The position numbers were made by a program, and so were the translations under genes. From Bacteroidota bacterium (GTDB lineage Bacteria; Bacteroidota; Bacteroidia; Chitinophagales; Chitinophagaceae), in NCBI GenBank assembly GCA_023437225.1, contig JAEZGS010000016.1, forward strand, positions 1-64,000: a stretch of DNA of 64,000 nucleotides. The letters run 5' to 3'. The notes below the pieces were generated by a model that was given only the letters and a program-made list of their open reading frames with translations, ran no database searches and was not told where the DNA came from. Positions 9,084 through 17,895 of this stretch are shown here, one piece after another (within the stretch, counting starts at the first letter, position 1; each line of letters begins with the position of its first letter).

Positions 9084-9881
9084 ATGGGAAGGAAGATCAC
9101 AATCATTGGCGGCGGAAATTTAGGTACCGCCATTACCGAGGGATTATTGAAGAGTAGGTTTTCGAAGGCTGAAGATATCACGGTTACCAAGCGAAATATT
9201 ACAACTCTTGACGGCCTGAAAGCGGGTGGAGTGCAGGTGGGGAGCGACAATCGGCTTGCAGCTGCCGGTGCCGATCTGATCGTTCTGGCGGTTAAGCCGT
9301 TCCAGGTAAAGGATGTATTGATGGAGATCTCTTCGGTTATCAATGCCAATACAATTCTTGTGTCGGTGGTTACCGGTGTTTTGATCAAGGATATCACTAC
9401 TGTAGTTTCCAGCGGCAGCCCTATTTTCCGGGCTATGCCCAACACGGCAATTGCAATACAGGAAAGCATGACATGCCTCAGTTATGCGAACGCAACACCC
9501 GATGACATTGCATATGTTGAACAACTTTTCTCCACGTTGGGAAAGGTGGTAACGATCGAAGAAAAGCTGATGGATGCTGCAACTGTTCTGGGTGCATGTG
9601 GAACGGCGTATGCGATGCGATACATTCGTGCCAACATCCAGGGCGGTATAGAAATAGGATTCGATGCTAAGACTGCCAGTCTTATAGCCGCCCAAACCGT
9701 TAAGGGGGCCGCTGAATTACTGCTGCAAAAGGGAACGCACCCGGAATACGAAATTGACAAGGTTACTACTCCAAAAGGCTGTACCATTGCGGGCTTGAAC
9801 GAAATGGAACACCAGGGATTCAGCTCTTCGCTGATCAAAGGACTGGTAGCGAGTTTTGATAAGATAGCGAAGCCAGTTTAA
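9084..9881 (+). CDS. proC: Pyrroline-5-carboxylate reductase
   Basis: Last step of proline synthesis: NAD(P)H-dependent reduction of pyrroline-5-carboxylate. The 265-residue length is typical. The N-terminal Rossmann motif is GGGNLGTAI (9-17). The middle has AVKPFQVKDVL and FRAMPNTA, and the C-terminal dimerisation part has TTPKGCTIAGLNEME, the usual 'T-P-G-G-T' region with K replacing the first G. The upstream sequence TAATTTCC at 9057 is only a partial promoter match. The gene is followed by an unusual purine-rich repeat block. Confidence 0.95.
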   Translation: MGRKITIIGGGNLGTAITEGLLKSRFSKAEDITVTKRNITTLDGLKAGGVQVGSDNRLAAAGADLIVLAVKPFQVKDVLMEISSVINANTILVSVVTGVLIKDITTVVSSGSPIFRAMPNTAIAIQESMTCLSYANATPDDIAYVEQLFSTLGKVVTIEEKLMDAATVLGACGTAYAMRYIRANIQGGIEIGFDAKTASLIAAQTVKGAAELLLQKGTHPEYEIDKVTTPKGCTIAGLNEMEHQGFSSSLIKGLVASFDKIAKPV

Positions 9882-9976
9882 CAGGAAGCGGGAAGCGGAA
9901 AGCGGAATGCGGATTTTAACGGGAAGCGGAATGCAGAAAGCGGAAAGCGGCGTTTAACGGGAAGGGGAATGCGGTT
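9882..9976 (+). repeat. GGAAGCGGAA-type purine-rich repeat
   Basis: Near-repeats of GGGAAGCGGAAtGC, strongly purine-rich on the plus strand, starting right after the proC stop. A phrase TTTAACGGGAAG(C/G)GGAATGC recurs three times. A reverse-complement copy lies at 10055-10080. Confidence 0.85.
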
Positions 9977-10054
9977 GCACGCACATGCGCATTACCTTAC
10001 ACTATTTCAGAAGATGATTTATTGAGATGTGGATGCGCGGCTCGACTCCGAAAA

Positions 10055-10080
10055 AATCCGCTTTCCGCTTCCTGCTTTCT
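10055..10080 (-). repeat. Inverted copy of the GGAAGCGGAA repeat
   Basis: This stretch reads, on the minus strand, as AGAAAGCAGGAAGCGGAAAG and on to CGGA, closely matching 9883-9907. The pair makes an imperfect inverted repeat with about 150 bases between the arms. The intervening 9977-10054 shows no gene. Confidence 0.75.
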
Positions 10081-10189
10081 AAAAAAAATTCTCCATACTT
10101 ATATTAATTGATGGATAAGTGTAAAATAGTATAAATGATTTTTCGTTTCTTTGTCGACACCACTAAACTTCGAGCAAAACTATTGACTT

Positions 10190-10354
10190 ATGAAAGGTGA
10201 CCGTCACAGCCTGTTGTTTCTTTTATTGCTTATTACGGCAATCTCATTTCTTCATACCATCAAGCTCATGAACCGCGGTTCAATAAATGAAGTGCGCGAT
10301 CAGTCTAAGTCAAAGATGATCAATGTTGCAGCCGGCAACGTAAGCATTAAGTAG
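10190..10354 (+). CDS. Possible small single-pass membrane protein (54 aa)
   Basis: An ATG-started frame of 54 codons ending in TAG. The product begins MKGDRHSL, then has a hydrophobic run of about 14 residues (LLFLLLLITAISFL), followed by a basic and polar tail ending GNVSIK. The pattern is that of a short signal-anchor peptide. It is the only plausible coding stretch in the 9882-10715 spacer, flanked by two repeat blocks. No recognisable family and no clear promoter. It could be a chance frame. Confidence 0.4.
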   Translation: MKGDRHSLLFLLLLITAISFLHTIKLMNRGSINEVRDQSKSKMINVAAGNVSIK

Positions 10355-10409
10355 GAGCTCGTAATTCATAATACATAATACAGAGACCAGGTCCAGATCT
10401 CCACTTGCC

Positions 10410-10571
10410 GCATTTCAAATTCTCACATTCTCATTCCCACATTCTAATTTTGACATTCTCATTCCCACATTTTCATTCTCACATTTCCACATTTTCACAT
10501 TTCCACATTTTCACACTAGCACACTAGCACACTAGCATATTAGCACTAGCATATTAGCATTAGCATATTAA
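10410..10571. repeat. CACATT/CACACTAG low-complexity repeat block
   Basis: A C/T/A-rich, G-poor block built of CACATTCTCATTCC- and CACATTTTCACATTTC-like units. It runs into three perfect CACACTAG copies (10512-10535) and then CATATTAG/CACTAG/CATTAG variants to 10570. The pyrG promoter follows directly. The preceding 10355-10409 holds only an AATTCATAATACATAATAC stretch. Confidence 0.9.
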
Positions 10572-10593
10572 CCCCTGCATTCTTTAAAATCCT

Positions 10594-10601
10594 TACCTTT
10601 G
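10594..10601 (+). promoter_or_regulatory. Bacteroidota -7 element TACCTTTG before pyrG
   Basis: Full TAnnTTTG match, 114 bases before the pyrG ATG, which implies a leader of about 105-110 nucleotides. The leader holds a 6-bp hairpin with arms GGTAAG (10645-10650) and CTTGCC (10655-10660). Confidence 0.6.
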
Positions 10602-10715
10602 CATGACCTCCCGGATGTGCTACAGTATTTTCGCCAGGTCACATGGTAAGGTCCCTTGCCTTTGGAGCGTGACCCATCCATTTTTTATTATTGTTTCTAT
10701 CAAACCATCATTGCA

Positions 10716-12368
10716 ATGGCTAAATATATTTTTGTTACGGGAGGCGTTACGTCATCCCTTGGTAAAGGAATTATTGCTGCATCACTGGCGAAATTGTTGC
10801 AGGCACGGGGACTGAAAGTTACCATCCAGAAATTCGATCCCTACATCAACGTGGATCCCGGTACTCTAAACCCTTACGAGCATGGTGAGTGCTTCGTTAC
10901 GGAAGATGGAGCCGAAACGGATTTGGACCTTGGTCACTACGAACGCTTCCTTAATATTTTCACTTCACAGGCGAACAACGTCACTACCGGTCGCATCTAC
11001 CAGACAGTAATCAATAAAGAACGCGAAGGTGCTTATCTGGGTAAGACCGTTCAGGTTGTGCCGCACATCACAGACGAAATCAAACGTCGGATGTTGTTAC
11101 TCGGCCATTCGAACAAGAATTACGACATCATTATAACCGAGCTCGGTGGAACTGTTGGTGACATTGAAAGTCTGCCGTTCATCGAATCTCTCCGTCAATT
11201 GCAATGGGAACTTCCTGAAGAAGATACAGTGGTGGTGCATCTCACATTGGTGCCTTATTTGAAGGCCGCGAAAGAACTAAAGACCAAACCTACGCAGCAC
11301 AGTGTAAAAATGCTTGCGCAGGAAGGCGTTCATCCGGATATTATTGTTTGTCGCACCGAAGACATGCTTACTCCCGAAATTCGTCGGAAGATTGCGCAGT
11401 TCTGTAATGTAAAGCAGGAAGCTGTTATTGAAGCAGCCGATGCCCCGACCATTTATGAAGTGCCATTGGCCATGATGCGCGAAAAGCTGGATCTCATCTG
11501 TCTGAAAAAACTAAACATCACCAATTTCGGTGAGCCTGAATTAGGCAAATGGAAAGAATTCCTTGATAAGCTTAAGTACCCAAAAAGCAAGGTCAACATT
11601 GGTCTTATAGGCAAGTACATCGAATTACAGGATGCATATAAATCTATTCTGGAGGCATTTGTACATGCCGGAGCAATGAACGAATGCAAGGTTCATATCA
11701 CTAATGTTCACAGTGAATTTATTACTGAAGAAAACGTATCGGAAAAACTATCCGGACTCGACGGACTTCTTGTAGCACCAGGATTTGGGCATCGTGGAGT
11801 GGAAGGGAAGATCACTGCAGTAAAATATGCACGCGAAAATAAGTTGCCTTTCTTCGGTATTTGTCTGGGTATGCAAATGGCAGTTATTGAGTTTGCGAGA
11901 AACGTCCTCGGATTAAAAGACGCACATTCTACCGAGATGAATCCAAACAGTCCACACCCTGTGATTGATCTGATGGAAGAGCAAAAGCAGATCACTGCCA
12001 AGGGAGGAACAATGCGCCTTGGATCTTATCCCTGTCATATTAAAGAAGGAACTCTGGCACACAGAATTTATGGCGCTACTGACATCGAAGAGCGGCATCG
12101 CCATCGCTGGGAGTTCAATAACCATTTCCTTTCTGATTTTGAATCGGCGGGAATGATCGCAAGCGGCACAAATCCTGAAAGTAATCTTGTGGAGATAATT
12201 GAAATACCGGGTCATCCATTCTTTATCGGCGTTCAATATCATCCGGAGTTGAAAAGCACCGTGGAAAATCCTCAGCCTGTTTTTGTAAACTTCATCAAAG
12301 CTGCCAAGGATTACGTAGAAGTGAAAAGCGCTTCGAGGCCAACGGTATTGCAAACTCAAACTATTTAA
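10716..12368 (+). CDS. pyrG: CTP synthase
   Basis: Amination of UTP to CTP with glutamine. The 550-residue product begins [18 protein letters not shown], the usual CTP synthase N terminus and P-loop-like nucleotide site, so the ATG at 10716 is chosen over an in-frame TTG at 10656. The synthetase domain covers roughly residues 1-270 (GTVGDIES near 145). The class I glutamine amidotransferase domain has its nucleophile in GICLGMQ (Cys383) and the histidine/glutamate pair in QYHPE near residue 514. A long leader precedes it. yidC follows 96 bases downstream with its own promoter. Confidence 0.98.
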   Translation: MAKYIFVTGGVTSSLGKGIIAASLAKLLQARGLKVTIQKFDPYINVDPGTLNPYEHGECFVTEDGAETDLDLGHYERFLNIFTSQANNVTTGRIYQTVINKEREGAYLGKTVQVVPHITDEIKRRMLLLGHSNKNYDIIITELGGTVGDIESLPFIESLRQLQWELPEEDTVVVHLTLVPYLKAAKELKTKPTQHSVKMLAQEGVHPDIIVCRTEDMLTPEIRRKIAQFCNVKQEAVIEAADAPTIYEVPLAMMREKLDLICLKKLNITNFGEPELGKWKEFLDKLKYPKSKVNIGLIGKYIELQDAYKSILEAFVHAGAMNECKVHITNVHSEFITEENVSEKLSGLDGLLVAPGFGHRGVEGKITAVKYARENKLPFFGICLGMQMAVIEFARNVLGLKDAHSTEMNPNSPHPVIDLMEEQKQITAKGGTMRLGSYPCHIKEGTLAHRIYGATDIEERHRHRWEFNNHFLSDFESAGMIASGTNPESNLVEIIEIPGHPFFIGVQYHPELKSTVENPQPVFVNFIKAAKDYVEVKSASRPTVLQTQTI

Positions 12369-12435
12369 TTAGAGATACAGGCCTGCGAGAGGGTATAAGA
12401 GTGGGGAATTCATCTATACGAATACTCCAATAGCC

Positions 12436-12443
12436 TATCTTTG
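12436..12443 (+). promoter_or_regulatory. Bacteroidota -7 element TATCTTTG before yidC
   Basis: Full TAnnTTTG match ending 21 bases before the yidC ATG. Confidence 0.6.
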
Positions 12444-12464
12444 CGCCTTTAAATAAAAGAATAC

Positions 12465-14273
12465 ATGGACCGCAATACGGTGATTGGTTTTGTTCTGCTC
12501 GCAGTGTTATTGTTTCTTTACCTGTTTCTCTCCACAAAGAGCAGCCAGGAAATCGCGCAGCAAAAAAAACGTCAGGAAGATTCAATCGCATTGATCAATA
12601 AAGCGCGCCAGCCAAAAGTTGCGGCTGTGGATACCATTCAGGTACGGTCCGATTCATCCCTCCAGGGCGCAAACGTTGGGAGCGAAACTTTGCAAACTAT
12701 TGAGAACGAAGTTTTCAGGGTTACATTTTCAAACAAAGGTGGTCAGCCAAAAAAAGTTGAACTGAAGAACTACACCAGGCCCGATGGTCGGCCCGTGGTG
12801 CTTGGCGGAACAGATTTTGACAAATTTTCTTATCCGGTAAATACCGGCGCTGCAGTGGCGCAAACCAGTGAGCTCTTCTTTAGCGGGGGCAGTACTCAGA
12901 AAACCGCGGATGGTCAGCAGGTAGTTTACCAGTTGAATGGTCCGAATGGCGAATCGATAATACACCAGTTTCTTATTCGTGATAAAGAATATTCGATTGA
13001 CTGGAATATTCAGCTCAACGGTGCAGACCGGCTCCTGACCCAGGGTGCTTTTAATTTAACCTGGCAGAACGAGCCTATGCAAATGGAAAAAGATGTTGCC
13101 TATGAGCGACAAATGTCGAACGTTGCATTTTACGAGGATGGCGATTTTGATTACATCATGTCAAAGTCGGCCTACAAATTTGAAAATGCCGTTCAGTGGG
13201 TAAGCGTTGCGCAGCAGTTCTTCAATACAACACTTATCGCCAAAAATAATTTCACATCCGGAGATATCAGCCTGGTAAAAAGTGCGGACACTTCCGCAAC
13301 GATAGCGAAGACGACAGTTAGCCTTCAAACGAAACTGCCGATCGGATCACAGGCGACGCTGCCTCTGCAATTGTACTTCGGGCCGAACGATTACAACATC
13401 CTCAAGAAGCAGGCACCAGAGATGGATAAGATCGTCAACCTCGGACGCGACATGTATGCATTTGTAAGACCAATAAACAAATACATCGTGATGCCGGTCT
13501 TTGATTTCTTCCGCAGCTTTGTGGGAAGTCTTGGTATTGTGATCGCGCTTTTGACAATATTCATCCGTTTACTAACCTCACCGTTGGTTTATTCGAGCTA
13601 CCTGAGTGGTGCGAAGATGAAGGCTTTAAGGCCGGAGATAGAACAACTCAAAAAGAAGCATGGCGATGACCAGCAAACCATCGGCATGGAGCAAATGAAA
13701 TTGTTCCGCGAAGCAGGTGTAAATCCACTTGGCGGTTGTATTCCGGCACTTCTACAAATACCTATCTTTTTCGCCCTGTATAGCTTCTTTAACTCGCACA
13801 TTGCACTTAGAGGGGAGAGCTTCCTTTGGGCAAGCGATCTTTCGTCTTACGATGTGCTCTTCCGTTTTCCAATACACGTATGGGGCCTAGGCAACCACCT
13901 TAGTTTGTTCACCCTGACTGCAGTGGTAACAAGTTTCCTTATTTCGCTGTACAATATGAACATGACGCCGGACCAGAATAACCCTGCTCTGAAGTACATG
14001 CCTTACATTTTTCCGTTCATATTGCTGTTTATTTTTAACAGTCTTCCATCGGCCCTTACTTGGTATTATACGGTGTCTAACGTGATCACCCTGATATTGC
14101 AGTTTATCATTCAGAACTACATTATCGACCACGATAAGATACTGGCGAAGATTCAGGCAAACCGATCCAAACCCAAAGTGAAAACCAAATGGCAGGAAAG
14201 GATTGAGCAGATGCAGGAGGCCCAGAAACAGGCAGCTGCGGCACAATCTAAATCTAAACCAAACAAGAAATAA
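12465..14273 (+). CDS. yidC: Membrane protein insertase YidC
   Basis: Inserts and folds inner-membrane proteins, alone or with SecYEG. The 602-residue length and layout fit the Gram-negative type: one N-terminal membrane helix (residues 5-22), a large beta-sandwich periplasmic domain (about 60-330), then the conserved insertase core with five hydrophobic segments (from FRSFVGSLGIVIALLTIFIR near 348). GGCIPALLQIPIFFALYSFF near residue 423 is the classic YidC/Oxa1 signature. The C terminus is basic, as expected for ribosome contact (RSKPKVKTKWQERIEQ). An expected rnpA/rpmH neighbourhood is not seen. Confidence 0.97.
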   Translation: MDRNTVIGFVLLAVLLFLYLFLSTKSSQEIAQQKKRQEDSIALINKARQPKVAAVDTIQVRSDSSLQGANVGSETLQTIENEVFRVTFSNKGGQPKKVELKNYTRPDGRPVVLGGTDFDKFSYPVNTGAAVAQTSELFFSGGSTQKTADGQQVVYQLNGPNGESIIHQFLIRDKEYSIDWNIQLNGADRLLTQGAFNLTWQNEPMQMEKDVAYERQMSNVAFYEDGDFDYIMSKSAYKFENAVQWVSVAQQFFNTTLIAKNNFTSGDISLVKSADTSATIAKTTVSLQTKLPIGSQATLPLQLYFGPNDYNILKKQAPEMDKIVNLGRDMYAFVRPINKYIVMPVFDFFRSFVGSLGIVIALLTIFIRLLTSPLVYSSYLSGAKMKALRPEIEQLKKKHGDDQQTIGMEQMKLFREAGVNPLGGCIPALLQIPIFFALYSFFNSHIALRGESFLWASDLSSYDVLFRFPIHVWGLGNHLSLFTLTAVVTSFLISLYNMNMTPDQNNPALKYMPYIFPFILLFIFNSLPSALTWYYTVSNVITLILQFIIQNYIIDHDKILAKIQANRSKPKVKTKWQERIEQMQEAQKQAAAAQSKSKPNKK

Positions 14274-14355
14274 GTACGATATTCACGGTTGATGTGATTT
14301 GATTGCAACCGCAAACTGCAGTGTTCCGTCTTGATTAACAATTGAAAACGGTATT

Positions 14356-15015
14356 ATGAAAAGGCAGTTGTTTACAGCTTTGTTGGTGATTTCCTCAGTA
14401 TTTGGATATGGACAAAAGGTTGTTTCGGAACTAACTCTTGTTTATGATGCCTCCATCTCATCCGGCTCCGCGGAACCGAGGATGGCAGATGCGCTTGACG
14501 GGTCTACCTCAACCTTATATTTGAAGGGCCATCTGAGTAGGGTGGAAATGGTTAGTGCATTGTTTTCATCGACCACGATTCATGATTCTCGCACGGGCAG
14601 CGCCACCATATTGCGTGAAGTAAGTGGACAGAAGCTGCTCATACGCATGAATGCGGAAAACTGGAAGGAGAAAAATAAGAGATACCGCGATATTGAGTTC
14701 AAGAATACAGGTGAAACAAAAACCATCGCTGGCTATAAATGCCAGAAAGCCGTTGCAACCCTTAAAGACGGATCGACATTCGTTGTATTTTATACGCCGG
14801 AACTTGTACCCGAAAACCGTGAATACGATTACCAGTTTAGAAGCCTCAATGGCTTACCGCTTGAATATGAGCTCAGTATGGGTAAGCTCACGATAAGATA
14901 TACTGTATCTAAGGTAAATTTAAACCCCGTGCCTGCGTCAAAATTTGATGTTCCAAAATCTGGCTACAGGGAAATGACTTATGAGGAAAGTAAGAAAACG
15001 GCCTCAGCCAACTAA
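14356..15015 (+). CDS. GLPGLI/DUF4412-like secreted protein
   Basis: 219 residues with a Sec signal peptide (about 1-19, cleavage near FGYGQ). The mature part resembles Bacteroidota GLPGLI/DUF4412-type proteins: TIAGYKCQKAV followed by a short strand, then FYTPELVP, then LNGLPLEYEL in place of the usual GLPGLIL. Function is unknown; such proteins are found in the cell envelope. It lies 82 bases after yidC and may share its transcript. Confidence 0.7.
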   Translation: MKRQLFTALLVISSVFGYGQKVVSELTLVYDASISSGSAEPRMADALDGSTSTLYLKGHLSRVEMVSALFSSTTIHDSRTGSATILREVSGQKLLIRMNAENWKEKNKRYRDIEFKNTGETKTIAGYKCQKAVATLKDGSTFVVFYTPELVPENREYDYQFRSLNGLPLEYELSMGKLTIRYTVSKVNLNPVPASKFDVPKSGYREMTYEESKKTASAN

Positions 15016-15033
15016 TACAATTATTACTGTAGA

Positions 15034-15372
15034 TTATTTATGAAGGTTGATCTTCAGGTCAACAGCCTCTAAATTGGTTTTGAATTGCTGTTTGTGTGTG
15101 CTCGTTTTGTACTTATAGGGGAGAATGTAAATAGTATTCCCTTTTTGAAACGCCATCACCGAATTGTGCAAAACGAAATCCCGGTTCTTGGTTGTAAAAC
15201 CAAGACTACCAGAGTACTGAGGGCCTGATTTCAGAGAGAAACCGGTGAATGAAGATGGACTAAAACTCGTATTCAGCGAGGATTTTTTCTTGTTCTTTTC
15301 GCCTCCACTGCTTGCAATTGCAAGCACCACTACTCCAAGCAAGAAGCAACTCGCGAGAGATTTTTTGATCAT
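15034..15372 (-). CDS. Hypothetical secreted protein
   Basis: 112 residues from the ATG whose complement is at 15370-15372; an 11-codon upstream extension is possible but would precede the signal sequence. The N terminus MIKKSLASCFLLGVVVLAIA is a signal peptide or anchor. The mature part is short, Ser/Lys-rich at first (GGEKNKKKSSLN) and then looks like a small beta domain (FVLHNSVMAFQKGNTIYILPYKYK). No family recognised. Convergent with the gene at 14356-15015, 18 bases apart. Confidence 0.6.
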   Translation of the reverse strand: MIKKSLASCFLLGVVVLAIASSGGEKNKKKSSLNTSFSPSSFTGFSLKSGPQYSGSLGFTTKNRDFVLHNSVMAFQKGNTIYILPYKYKTSTHKQQFKTNLEAVDLKINLHK

Positions 15373-15525
15373 GTGGTTTAGTTTTAGCGTAAAGATTTGA
15401 TTCATCTCAACGAAGATAATAAAGATTTTATGAATGTTTTAACCGCCCATCCAAAACTTTTTAACAATTGAAGGTGGCTTGGTTTTTTACCAAATAATTA
15501 CGGCTGCGGATATCAACGGGTTGCC

Positions 15526-15533
15526 TATCTTTC
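15526..15533 (+). promoter_or_regulatory. Possible -7 element TATCTTTC before TPR gene
   Basis: Matches TAnnTTTG at all fixed positions but the last. It lies 88 bases upstream of the ATG at 15622, so it is tentative. Confidence 0.3.
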
Positions 15534-15621
15534 GCGAGTTATCAAAAAGCTGGGGAAAACGGGTGAATAGATTGGTTTGAATAAGAATAACGGATAGCAT
15601 ATTTTACATAAACCTTTTACG

Positions 15622-17040
15622 ATGAAAGAAAATCCCTACCGACAGGACAAAGAAGAGATCCGGGAGCTCGTAAGACAGTTTCAGAATTTAAAGGCGGGTC
15701 GTACACATGCTTTCCTGGATGAAGAAGCGTTTGAAAAGATCATAGATTATTACGACGATTCGGAGGAATTCAATATGGCGCTTGAAGCGGCTGAATTCGC
15801 CGTCGAGCAGTTTCCTTATTCTTCTGCATTGCTTCTGAAAAAAGCTGATTTGCTCATTGCCACGCGGCAATATCGCGATGCGCTTGATGCATTGCAGCAT
15901 GCGGAAGTGCTCGATCATAACGATATCAATCTGTATATCCTGAAAACCGATGCATTCCTTGCATTGGATCAACCGGAGAAAGCCGTTGAACTTCTTGAAA
16001 ATGCATTGCAGCTTTTTGAAGGCAACGAACGTATTGAATTACTTTTTGAACTGGCCGATGTCTACGATGATTATGAGGAGTTTGATAAGATATTTGATTG
16101 TCTGCAATTGATCCTGCAACAGGAGCCTACTAACGAAGAAGCATTATACAAAATATGTTTTTGGACAGATTTTACTGGTCGCAACGAAGAAAGCATACGA
16201 CTACATCAGAAGATAATTGATGATTATCCATACAATGAGCTCGCATGGTTCAATCTTGGTGCTGCATACCAGGGAATGAAATTATACGAACGAGCCATCG
16301 ATGCATATAGCTATGCAGTTACCATTGACGAGAAGTTTGATTATGCTTATCGCAATATGGGTGACGCGTACATTCGTTTGCGTAAGTATAAGGATGCAAT
16401 AGAGGTGCTAGAACGAGTGTTAGAATTATCGCGCCCTGAAGATGTTATTTACGAAGCGATCGGTCATTGTTATGATAGGATGAAAAACTATGCACAGGCA
16501 CGTTTCTATTATCGCAAGGCATCGCATTTGAACCAGGAGGACAGCAAACTTTACTACAAAATTGCGTGCACTTATATGAACGAGGCGCAATGGAATATGG
16601 CGGTTCGTCAGTTGGAATTTGCAATGCAGATACATCGGGCGCAGCCGGAATATAACCTTGCGATGGGCGAATGCAAAATGCAATTAGGTGATTACAAGGA
16701 AGCCATCCAGCATTTTTCTTCTGTGGTCCGTCAACGTCCAAAAAATGTTTCCAGTTGGGAAGCACTGATACGTTGCCTTTATGTAGGTGGTTTTTATAGT
16801 GAAGCCAAAGAACAGGTTGGAGCCGCACTTCAGCATACCGATCATAAGAATGTTTTTTATTATTACCTGAGTGCGATCAATTTTGCGATGCGTCAACCGA
16901 AAGAAGGATTGCGGAACCTGGAATATGCGTTGATAGTTGTGCCGCGGCAATTTAAGAAGTTCACAGAGCTGGATCCGTCATTGCTGCAGCGTCAGCAGGT
17001 TGCCGATCTTGTTTCACGGTACCGGAAAATCACAAGGTAA
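15622..17040 (+). CDS. Tetratricopeptide repeat protein
   Basis: 472 residues composed almost wholly of TPR-type helical hairpins spaced by about 34 residues, for example AWFNLGAAYQGMKLYERAIDAYSYAVTID (in pieces near 210-238) and YAYRNMGDAYIRLRKYKDAIEVLERVLEL (near 240-270). No signal peptide or membrane segment, so a cytoplasmic scaffold is likely. Partners cannot be told from sequence. comA follows 81 bases downstream with its own promoter. Confidence 0.85.
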   Translation: MKENPYRQDKEEIRELVRQFQNLKAGRTHAFLDEEAFEKIIDYYDDSEEFNMALEAAEFAVEQFPYSSALLLKKADLLIATRQYRDALDALQHAEVLDHNDINLYILKTDAFLALDQPEKAVELLENALQLFEGNERIELLFELADVYDDYEEFDKIFDCLQLILQQEPTNEEALYKICFWTDFTGRNEESIRLHQKIIDDYPYNELAWFNLGAAYQGMKLYERAIDAYSYAVTIDEKFDYAYRNMGDAYIRLRKYKDAIEVLERVLELSRPEDVIYEAIGHCYDRMKNYAQARFYYRKASHLNQEDSKLYYKIACTYMNEAQWNMAVRQLEFAMQIHRAQPEYNLAMGECKMQLGDYKEAIQHFSSVVRQRPKNVSSWEALIRCLYVGGFYSEAKEQVGAALQHTDHKNVFYYYLSAINFAMRQPKEGLRNLEYALIVVPRQFKKFTELDPSLLQRQQVADLVSRYRKITR

Positions 17041-17079
17041 CATACAACATCCACGCGCAAAGAATTAGAATTAGTTCCC

Positions 17080-17087
17080 TATTTTTG
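17080..17087 (+). promoter_or_regulatory. Bacteroidota -7 element TATTTTTG before comA-aroE
   Basis: Full TAnnTTTG match ending 34 bases before the ATG at 17122. Confidence 0.55.
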
Positions 17088-17121
17088 CGCGGCTGATTGA
17101 TAGTACCGTAAACTCCATGTA

Positions 17122-17895
17122 ATGAATTTTAACCTCTCGCAAATCCCTGAAAGAAAGCTCAAACCAAGAACAGATGGCATCACAATGGTGATGGATAAAG
17201 GACTTAGCATTCCGGAAGTGCATAACTTCCTGAGTGTATCAAACCCTCATGTTGACATCGTTAAATTGGGTTTCGGGACTTCTTTCGTAACTCCAAACCT
17301 GCGTGAGAAACTGGAAGTTTATGCGTCATACAATGTACCTGTTTATTTCGGCGGAACTTTGTTTGAAGCGTTCCTGGTAAGAAATCAATTCCAGGATTAC
17401 ATCAGTGTTTGTAAAGATTTCGGCATCTCGTATATGGAGGTGAGTGATGGTTCTATCAGTATACCTCACGCAGAAAAATGCGGCTATATAGAAAAGCTTA
17501 CAAAGTATGGAACAGTATTGAGTGAAGTAGGCAGTAAGGATGCAGCACACATCATTCCGCCCTACAAATGGATAGAGTTAATGAAAGCGGAGCTTGAGGC
17601 TGGATCAACTTATGTTATTGCAGAAGCAAGAGAGGCTGGGAATGTTGGAATCTATCGTGGTAGCGGTGAGGTTCGTGAAGGGCTGGTGCAGGAAATACTC
17701 ACTCAGATACCGGAAGAAAAAATACTTTGGGAGGCACCTCAGAAATCTCAACAGCTTTACTTTATTGAATTACTTGGCTGCAACGTGAACCTGGGAAATA
17801 TTGCGCCAACAGAAGTGTTGCCGCTTGAAGCCATGCGTGTTGGTCTTCGTGGGGATACATTTCATTTATTCCTAAACAAAGAAGAAACAGCCTGA
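17122..17895 (+). CDS. comA: Phosphosulfolactate synthase (ComA-like)
   Basis: 257 residues of the ComA TIM-barrel family, which adds sulfite to phosphoenolpyruvate to give (R)-2-phospho-3-sulfolactate. Family features visible: MVMDKGLS near residue 24, DIVKLGFGTS near 45-54 (the conserved Lys), VYFGGTLFE, YMEVSDGSI, IAEAREAGNVGIYR near 162-175, and GCNVNLGNIAPTEVLPLEAMRVGLRGDT at the C terminus (split here by position, 225-252). First known from coenzyme M synthesis in methanogens, which cannot be its role here. The stop TGA overlaps the aroE ATG (TGATG), suggesting coupled translation. Role in sulfonate or sulfonolipid metabolism is inference. Confidence 0.88.
   Translation: MNFNLSQIPERKLKPRTDGITMVMDKGLSIPEVHNFLSVSNPHVDIVKLGFGTSFVTPNLREKLEVYASYNVPVYFGGTLFEAFLVRNQFQDYISVCKDFGISYMEVSDGSISIPHAEKCGYIEKLTKYGTVLSEVGSKDAAHIIPPYKWIELMKAELEAGSTYVIAEAREAGNVGIYRGSGEVREGLVQEILTQIPEEKILWEAPQKSQQLYFIELLGCNVNLGNIAPTEVLPLEAMRVGLRGDTFHLFLNKEETA

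Noticed and set aside
9144..9695. 183-residue minus-strand frame within proC
   Set aside because: Wholly inside the conserved proC frame on the other strand, with no recognisable motif.
10512..10570. CRISPR-like array
   Set aside because: Units are 6-8 bases, directly joined with no spacers; no cas genes are near.
15034..15372. Pseudogene call for the small hypothetical protein
   Set aside because: The frame is intact with a normal signal peptide; short length alone is not evidence of decay.
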